From Lunatibacter sp035460985 (GTDB taxonomy: Bacteria > Bacteroidota > Bacteroidia > Cytophagales > Cyclobacteriaceae): DNA of 35,537 bases. The stretch lies in assembly GCA_035460985.1 (NCBI GenBank), contig DATHWC010000270.1, positions 1 to 35,537 on the forward strand, given 5' to 3'. Below are positions 31,086 to 35,537 of the stretch, piece after piece. Position numbers and translations under genes: made by a program. Position 1 is the first letter of the stretch, and each line of letters begins with the position of its first letter. The notes below the pieces were generated by a model, which had not been told where the DNA came from, ran no database searches, and saw only the letters and a list, made by a program, of their open reading frames with translations.

Positions 31086-31373
31086 ATGAAACCTTTAGAA
31101 CAATTGATAGAGAACGAGGTAGAGGTATTACTGGAAGATCTAGTTGATCAGGAAGAATACGACTTGGTGGTCTTCAATGATGATTTTAATACCTTTGAAC
31201 ATGTTACCAAAATCCTGATTAAGGTCTGTAACCACACCTCCGAACAAGCCGAGCAGTGTACACTAATCATACATTTCAAAGGGAAATGCTCCGTTAAAAA
31301 AGGAAGTGTGTCAAAGCTTAAACCGTTGTGCCAATCCATTTTGGATGCGGGCATTCAAGCGGCCATAGTTTAA
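31086..31373 (+). CDS. clpS: ATP-dependent Clp protease adaptor ClpS
   Basis: The 95-residue protein has the ClpS core: YDLVVFNDDFNTFEHVTKIL near residues 25-44 (the DD-x-x-T and hydrophobic N-degron pocket), then HTSEQAEQCTLIIHFKGKC near 49-67 and KGSVSKLKPLCQSILDAGIQAAI at the end. ClpS delivers proteins with N-terminal Phe, Leu, Tyr or Trp to ClpAP. It is followed by recR after 11 bases, so the two share a transcript. Confidence 0.92.
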   Translation: MKPLEQLIENEVEVLLEDLVDQEEYDLVVFNDDFNTFEHVTKILIKVCNHTSEQAEQCTLIIHFKGKCSVKKGSVSKLKPLCQSILDAGIQAAIV

Positions 31374-31384
31374 CGGTAATTGCT

Positions 31385-32002
31385 GTGAATTTCCCCTCAA
31401 GGCTTATCGAAGAGGCTGTGACCGAAATCAGCCGCCTGCCCGGTATAGGTAAAAAAACGGCTTTAAGACTCTCCCTTCACTTGCTTAAACAGCATGAGTC
31501 GGTAGCGTCATCACTAGCACAGTCCATTATCGACCTTCGTTCCAAAACCTCCTATTGCAAGATTTGCCACAATATTTCCGACACGGAAGTATGCTCCACC
31601 TGCTCTAACCACAAAAGAGACCGCTCCATAATTTGTGTGGTGGAAGATATTCCTGATGTATTGGCTATAGAAAACACCTCGCAATTTCAGGGGCTATACC
31701 ATGTACTCGGTGGGGTGATATCCCCGATTCAAGGAAGGGGGCCTGAAGATATCCAGATTTCGTCGTTGATTGAAAGGATTAAAACCCCGCTCGACAGGGA
31801 GTCAGTTAAAGAAATCATATTGGCATTGCCTGCCACCATGGAGGGAGATACCACTTCCTTTTTTATCGGTAGGAAGCTGGAAGCCATGGGGATTAAAGTT
31901 AGTACCATTGCCAGGGGAATCCCGGTGGGGGGAGAATTGGAATTTACGGATGAAGTTACGCTGGGCAGAAGTATCCTCACCCGGACAAATTATTCCACAT
32001 AA
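31385..32002 (+). CDS. recR: Recombination mediator protein RecR
   Basis: The start is a GTG at 31385 (reading VNFPSRLIEEA), which gives the usual N-terminus and 205 residues; an upstream frame start inside clpS is unlikely. Landmarks are the helix-hairpin-helix LPGIGKKTALRLSLHLL, and the four-cysteine zinc finger CKICHNISDTEVCSTC. The Toprim fold follows, with CVVEDIPDVLAIE and YHVLGGVISPIQGRGPEDI. RecR with RecO or RecF loads RecA at gaps. It lies 11 bases after clpS. Confidence 0.95.
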   Translation: MNFPSRLIEEAVTEISRLPGIGKKTALRLSLHLLKQHESVASSLAQSIIDLRSKTSYCKICHNISDTEVCSTCSNHKRDRSIICVVEDIPDVLAIENTSQFQGLYHVLGGVISPIQGRGPEDIQISSLIERIKTPLDRESVKEIILALPATMEGDTTSFFIGRKLEAMGIKVSTIARGIPVGGELEFTDEVTLGRSILTRTNYST

Positions 32003-32089
32003 TAGTTTGCTGATTTCGATTAGCTACTTATATTTGCAATCCAATTCAGGGAATCCTTTTTTGGATAGTAGAACATACGTTCAGATAAT

Positions 32090-32163
32090 GGGGGATTAGC
32101 TCAGTTGGCTAGAGTACTACACTGGCAGTGTAGGGGTCATCGGTTCGAATCCGTTATCCTCCA
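32090..32163 (+). tRNA. tRNA-Ala (anticodon GGC)
   Basis: A 74-nt cloverleaf is visible. The acceptor stem is GGGGGAT with ATCCTCC, giving G3:U70, the alanine identity pair. The D arm is GCTC-loop-GAGT, the anticodon stem CTACA with TGTAG, and the loop CTGGCAG gives anticodon GGC. The T loop is TTCGAAT, and the discriminator is A. The 3' CCA is not encoded. Two weak points are a G-U at the base of the D stem and one T-T mismatch in the T stem. Confidence 0.92.
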
Positions 32164-32165
32164 CG

Positions 32166-32195
32166 AAGGCAGACCCAAGGGTCTGCCTTTTTTTG
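32166..32195 (+). terminator. Rho-independent terminator after the tRNA
   Basis: AAGGCAGACCC (32166-32176) pairs perfectly with GGGTCTGCCTT (32179-32189); the short loop and a long T run follow. It begins three bases after the tRNA, and the stem is GC-rich, so termination should be strong. Confidence 0.88.
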
Positions 32196-32446
32196 TTTTA
32201 TCTAATTTTTTTTATCAGCTATGCATGTAGTCTACAGGCTATCTCCAACAAAGACCAACCAAGTACTACATCTGATCTGCATGGAAATTAAGATACCATA
32301 AATGTGGGGCTACCTACACCTAACAAGGAGATGTTCGGATCTAAGAAACAGCCAAAAAAAGTAGGGGAGATAAAAAAGAAAAAGGCGGCTGAGTATCTAG
32401 CCCCACTTTTTTTAAGTTTTATTATTTAAATCAATAATAAAAAATG
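32196..32446. other. Intergenic region between tRNA and GreA/B-like gene
   Basis: No gene is seen. Near 32354-32417 AAAAAAGTAGGGG and CCCCACTTTTTT can pair across a small inner GGCT/AGCC hairpin, which may terminate the minus-strand GreA/B-like transcript, but the stem is imperfect and the loop is long. Confidence 0.4.
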
Positions 32447-32908
32447 CTAATATACCTCCTCAACTTTCATTTTTTTGTCACGAAAAGTACCGGATTCTCC
32501 CGCCTTCAGTTCCCATAACGCCTGTATCAAGGGAGAATCCTTGGAAACAAGTTGGTAACTAACACCGTCCATCTCAATTTTGCCCAAAGGAACAGACACC
32601 CAGATAAAGCCCAAAGGAAGCTTTATGAGAGACCCCTCCTGAACTTTGACGGCATCACTCATGGACACGGTTTTAAGGAGATTTTGCATACGCCTGTAAG
32701 ACTCCAACTGCTTATCAAGCAATTCCCGGCTTTGATTGATGATTTCACGTCCGACTTCATATTTATCCCCAGCCGAATTTTTATCTTCGCCGTCAGAGGC
32801 TTCTTGCAGCTCAAGCAATTGATATTGCACCTCCTTAATATGAGTTACAAGGGTTTCTTGGGCCTTTGTCCAAAGGGAAATTTTTAACGTAGAAGAAGTT
32901 TCATTCAT
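32447..32908 (-). CDS. GreA/GreB-like elongation factor paralog
   Basis: The 153-residue protein has the two-part layout of Gre factors: an N-terminal helical coiled coil (about residues 12-80) and a C-terminal FKBP-like domain (about 85-153). The coiled-coil tip carries DGEDKNSAGDKYEVGREI, where Gre factors place the acidic residues that enter the RNA polymerase secondary channel; Asp/Glu are present but the spacing differs from GreA. The end matches Gre SPL..AL...GE: SKDSPLIQALWELKAGESG. Bacteroidota often carry this diverged form, sometimes mislabelled 3-oxoacyl-ACP synthase. It may be a transcript-cleavage factor or a competitor; activity is not shown. Confidence 0.75.
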   Translation of the reverse strand: MNETSSTLKISLWTKAQETLVTHIKEVQYQLLELQEASDGEDKNSAGDKYEVGREIINQSRELLDKQLESYRRMQNLLKTVSMSDAVKVQEGSLIKLPLGFIWVSVPLGKIEMDGVSYQLVSKDSPLIQALWELKAGESGTFRDKKMKVEEVY

Positions 32909-32913
32909 GGATA

Positions 32914-32946
32914 CAAAGATTGAATATTTTAATCTGATTTTGCAAA
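32914..32946 (-). promoter_or_regulatory. Candidate promoter of the GreA/B-like gene
   Basis: On the minus strand TTTG (32943-32946) and AATCTTTG (32914-32921, one mismatch to TAnnTTTG) are 21 bases apart. The -7 element ends five bases before the ATG at 32908, so the message may be leaderless. Confidence 0.4.
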
Positions 32947-33108
32947 AAAAGGTGATAATTCCGTCAAATTAACCCATGGCCGATGAATACATTTAAGAAA
33001 AATCAGCCAGGTATTTAACATTCATCAATTAACTTGCCAAAGAAATATCCATATGACCGAAAATTTTCCATTTTGCTTCACATTCAGATTTGAAAAACCA
33101 CTGACAAC

Positions 33109-34014
33109 ATGAAAATTCCATCATTAATCTGCTGTATTTGCTTTCTGTTGGTAAATTGCAAACCGAATTCATCCTCAAACGAGTCCCGGCTTGAGGACCT
33201 AGAAAATGCAATATTGGGGAATTTATCGGAAATTGAGGGGAATTTTGCTATTGCTTTCCACAATTTGGCTGATACCAGTGAGCAACTTTTGATAAATGAA
33301 AAAGAGGTCTTTCATGCCGCCAGTACAATGAAGACTCCAGTGATGATTGAGATCTATAAGCAAGCAGCAAAAGGTAACTTTGATCTTAGTGACTCCGTCC
33401 CCATCATCAATGAGTTTAAGAGTATCTATGACGGAAGTCTGTATGCGATGGATCTTGGCGTGGACTCCCAAGAGGAGCTTTATGACCAAATTGGTCATAA
33501 AACCACTATCTACGAGCTTATGTACCAAATGATCATCAAGAGCAGCAACTTGGCTACCAATATCTTGATTGAAAAGGTAAATGCCAAAAAAGTTACCCAA
33601 ACCATGCGGGACTTAGGTGCTGCTAATATTGAAGTATTACGTGGGGTTGAAGACCAGAAAGCCTACGATGCCGGCATGAGTAACACGGTCACGGCTTTTG
33701 ACCTTATGATCATCATGGAGGCAATCGCCTCCGGTAAAGCTGTAAATCAAGAAGCATCCTCCCAGATGATGGCAATACTCTCGGATCAATTTTTTAAGGA
33801 TCTGATACCTAAATACCTACCGGAAGGTGTAAAAGTAGCCCATAAAACGGGATCCATCACTGGGGTCCAACATGACTCTGCCATTGTGGACTTACCAGAT
33901 GGAAAACGATATGTCCTGGTGATTTTGTCCAAAAACTTGACCGATGTTCCTGCTGGCAAAGAGTCCATTGCTCAAATTAGCAAACTAGTGTACGATTTTG
34001 TCAATGCTCAGTAG
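33109..34014 (+). CDS. Class A beta-lactamase-like serine hydrolase lipoprotein
   Basis: The 301-residue protein starts with a lipoprotein signal (MKIPSLICCICFLLVNC, lipobox LVNC with Cys17). The penicillin-recognising motifs are present: the nucleophile STMK (Ser72, Lys75), KSSNLA in the place of SDN (Ser145, Asn147), and the KTG triad in VAHKTGSITG (Lys246). A Glu in RGVEDQKAY (Glu181) is a candidate for the omega-loop base. SSN in place of SDN and a lipid anchor suggest a non-standard enzyme, so antibiotic hydrolysis should not be assumed. It lies alone on the plus strand. Confidence 0.88.
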   Translation: MKIPSLICCICFLLVNCKPNSSSNESRLEDLENAILGNLSEIEGNFAIAFHNLADTSEQLLINEKEVFHAASTMKTPVMIEIYKQAAKGNFDLSDSVPIINEFKSIYDGSLYAMDLGVDSQEELYDQIGHKTTIYELMYQMIIKSSNLATNILIEKVNAKKVTQTMRDLGAANIEVLRGVEDQKAYDAGMSNTVTAFDLMIIMEAIASGKAVNQEASSQMMAILSDQFFKDLIPKYLPEGVKVAHKTGSITGVQHDSAIVDLPDGKRYVLVILSKNLTDVPAGKESIAQISKLVYDFVNAQ

Positions 34015-34273
34015 TTTCCTCCTCTATCCAGTTTGTTGCCCTCCATCACCTCATGAGAAAACTCTTTAATTTTTTTCCCCTATAATAACTACTCCCTCCT
34101 ATCAGATGATCTGAGGCGTAAAATGGGTAAGGTTTTGTATGAAATTCACAGTACTTAATTGATAGATGATATCGCAAATAGTTTTTAGTAATTTTTCCAG
34201 GAACCTTTTTGGCATATGCTTTGCTCATTTGTGAGTTCTCATTCAGGGCATTTTATATATGAACCGACAAACC

Positions 34274-35467
34274 ATGAAAATTTTCAAAAGGATTACGATT
34301 GTGCTCTTTATTTTTTTCTCTTCCATTTCTCTTGGGTGCACACAGGAAAATAAGGTGCCAGAGCCAATATTACCTGAAAAAATCAAAATAACAGACGCCT
34401 TTCCAGGCTTGACATTTACACGACCGGTCGATGTACAGCATGCAGGAGACGAACGTTTTTTTGTGGTAGAACAGCGTGGTGTCATTTCAGTTGTCAGTGG
34501 AGATTCTCAAGATCGTGAAAAGGGAACATTCCTAGATATTGAGTCCCAAGTTCGGGACCAAGGGAATGAAGAGGGGCTTTTAGGTTTAGCCTTCCACCCA
34601 GATTATGACAACAACGGGTATTTTTTCGTCAATTATACCGCATCCAGTCCCAACCGAACCGTGATATCCCGATTTGAAGTTTCCGGTTCCAACGCAGACC
34701 AAGCTGATGTGGGTAGTGAACTAATCCTATTGGAAATCGAACAGCCCTACGGCAACCACAATGGTGGTCAGGTAGTATTCGGACCTGATGGATATCTTTA
34801 TACTGGAATGGGAGATGGAGGGTCAGGCGGAGATCCACAAAACAATTCCCAAAATCTCACCAACCTGCTGGGAGCTATCCTGCGGATAGACGTGGACAAC
34901 CCGAGCAATGCACTGAATTATTCCATCCCGACTGACAACCCATTTGTTAATAATACGGAAGGTTACCGTGAGGAAATCTTTGCCTACGGGTTGAGAAATC
35001 CATGGCGGTTTAGTTTTGATGTGGAAAATGGAAATTTATGGACCGGGGATGTAGGCCAAAATCGGTTGGAGGAAATCAATATCATCGAAAACGGGGGGAA
35101 CTATGGATGGCGCCTCATGGAGGGAACCCAGTGTTTCAACCCATCTTCAGATTGCGATCAAAGCGGTTTGATTTTACCCATTTGGGAATATGGACGATCC
35201 GCTGGAGACGTTTCAATCACCGGGGGATTTGTCTACCGTGGAGAGAACATTCCCCAGATACAGGGCCAATATATCTATGGTGATTTTGTCTCGGGGCGTA
35301 TATGGTCACTGGATGTCACCGATATGGACGATCCAATAAACACCGAACTGATGCAAGTGTCTTTTGGGCTTTCCTCCTTTGGAGTTGATTCAAACAATGA
35401 ATTACTTTTATGCGGTTTTGATGGTAAAATTCACCGGCTTATAATAGAATATTACGTTTTTTGGTGA
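34274..35467 (+). CDS. PQQ-dependent sugar dehydrogenase-like lipoprotein
   Basis: The start is placed at the ATG at 34274 (MKIFKRITIVLF), giving a lipoprotein signal with lipobox SLGC; the in-frame ATG at 34259 is the alternative. The mature protein follows the soluble glucose/aldose dehydrogenase propeller: TRPVDVQHAGDERFFVVEQRG, GNEEGLLGLAFHPDY, YFFVNYT, and the catalytic His in YGNHNGGQVVFGPDGYLY. LGAILRIDVD, IFAYGLRNPWRFSFD, GDVGQNRLEEINII and GGNYGWRLMEG complete the pattern. A late Cys pair in TQCFNPSSDCDQ may be a disulfide. It should oxidise a sugar with PQQ at the outer face of a membrane. The gene is complete, and the window ends 70 bases later. Confidence 0.88.
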   Translation: MKIFKRITIVLFIFFSSISLGCTQENKVPEPILPEKIKITDAFPGLTFTRPVDVQHAGDERFFVVEQRGVISVVSGDSQDREKGTFLDIESQVRDQGNEEGLLGLAFHPDYDNNGYFFVNYTASSPNRTVISRFEVSGSNADQADVGSELILLEIEQPYGNHNGGQVVFGPDGYLYTGMGDGGSGGDPQNNSQNLTNLLGAILRIDVDNPSNALNYSIPTDNPFVNNTEGYREEIFAYGLRNPWRFSFDVENGNLWTGDVGQNRLEEINIIENGGNYGWRLMEGTQCFNPSSDCDQSGLILPIWEYGRSAGDVSITGGFVYRGENIPQIQGQYIYGDFVSGRIWSLDVTDMDDPINTELMQVSFGLSSFGVDSNNELLLCGFDGKIHRLIIEYYVFW

Positions 35468-35537
35468 AAATTTAAATCAAGAAACTCATTGAATGCATTG
35501 GCAACTTTCTTGTTACATTGTACCCTTCAAAATACCC

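Noticed and set aside
33109..34014. Acquired antibiotic resistance gene
   Set aside because: The motifs show only a class A-like serine hydrolase with SSN instead of SDN; no mobile context and no basis to claim resistance.

Overview
The window looks like a chromosomal segment from a Bacteroidota bacterium, most likely order Cytophagales (a Cyclobacteriaceae-like organism). The evidence is the gene content: a Tat-exported Gfo/Idh oxidoreductase, a BlaI/M56 pair, a GreA/B-like paralog with an AGDK-type motif, a secreted YdjC deacetylase, ClpS and RecR, and many signal peptides ending in a Gln-containing cleavage site. Several upstream regions also carry the Bacteroidota -7 element TAnnTTTG. No plasmid, phage or CRISPR signature was seen.

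Layout. Positions 1-2335 hold a two-component operon on the minus strand (response regulator, then a truncated histidine kinase) interrupted by a four-helix-bundle (S23/IVP-type) gene embedded in 7-8 bp tandem repeats. An AI-2E-family permease follows (2488-3552). Positions 4033-9342 are a secreted or carbohydrate-oriented block: a Tat Gfo/Idh oxidoreductase, a clan-A-like glycosidase, a DUF1349 protein, two lipoproteins and a secreted metallophosphoesterase. Positions 9546-10595 encode what reads as a catalytically dead, N-terminally shortened phosphohexomutase, divergent from a secreted YdjC-type deacetylase. Positions 11885-12384 are a repeat-rich non-coding stretch, then a PIN/ribbon-helix-helix toxin-antitoxin pair with a twin-octamer operator, then a BlaI/M56 regulator-protease operon with a textbook operator.

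Positions 15333-17988 hold a sulfotransferase-like/class IV aminotransferase pair and a kelch protein. Positions 18264-20100 hold a CarboxypepD-regulatory-like protein, then DoxX, a 35-codon glutathione peroxidase remnant and an OhrR-like regulator, behind a palindromic operator. Positions 20152-25042 form a thrABC operon preceded by a candidate Thr-rich leader peptide and terminator. Positions 25273-34014 are mixed housekeeping: DUF2807, SDR, MscS, alkyltransferase-like protein, sugar transferase, sodium:solute symporter, clpS-recR, tRNA-Ala(GGC), GreA/B-like factor and a class A beta-lactamase-like lipoprotein. A PQQ-type sugar dehydrogenase lipoprotein ends the window.

The most unusual items are the repeat-flanked four-helix-bundle gene between the response regulator and kinase, the pseudo-phosphohexomutase, the glutathione peroxidase remnant in the OhrR locus, the candidate thr attenuator, and the sulfotransferase-like/aminotransferase pair. 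No search could be run; all family assignments are by reading the sequence.
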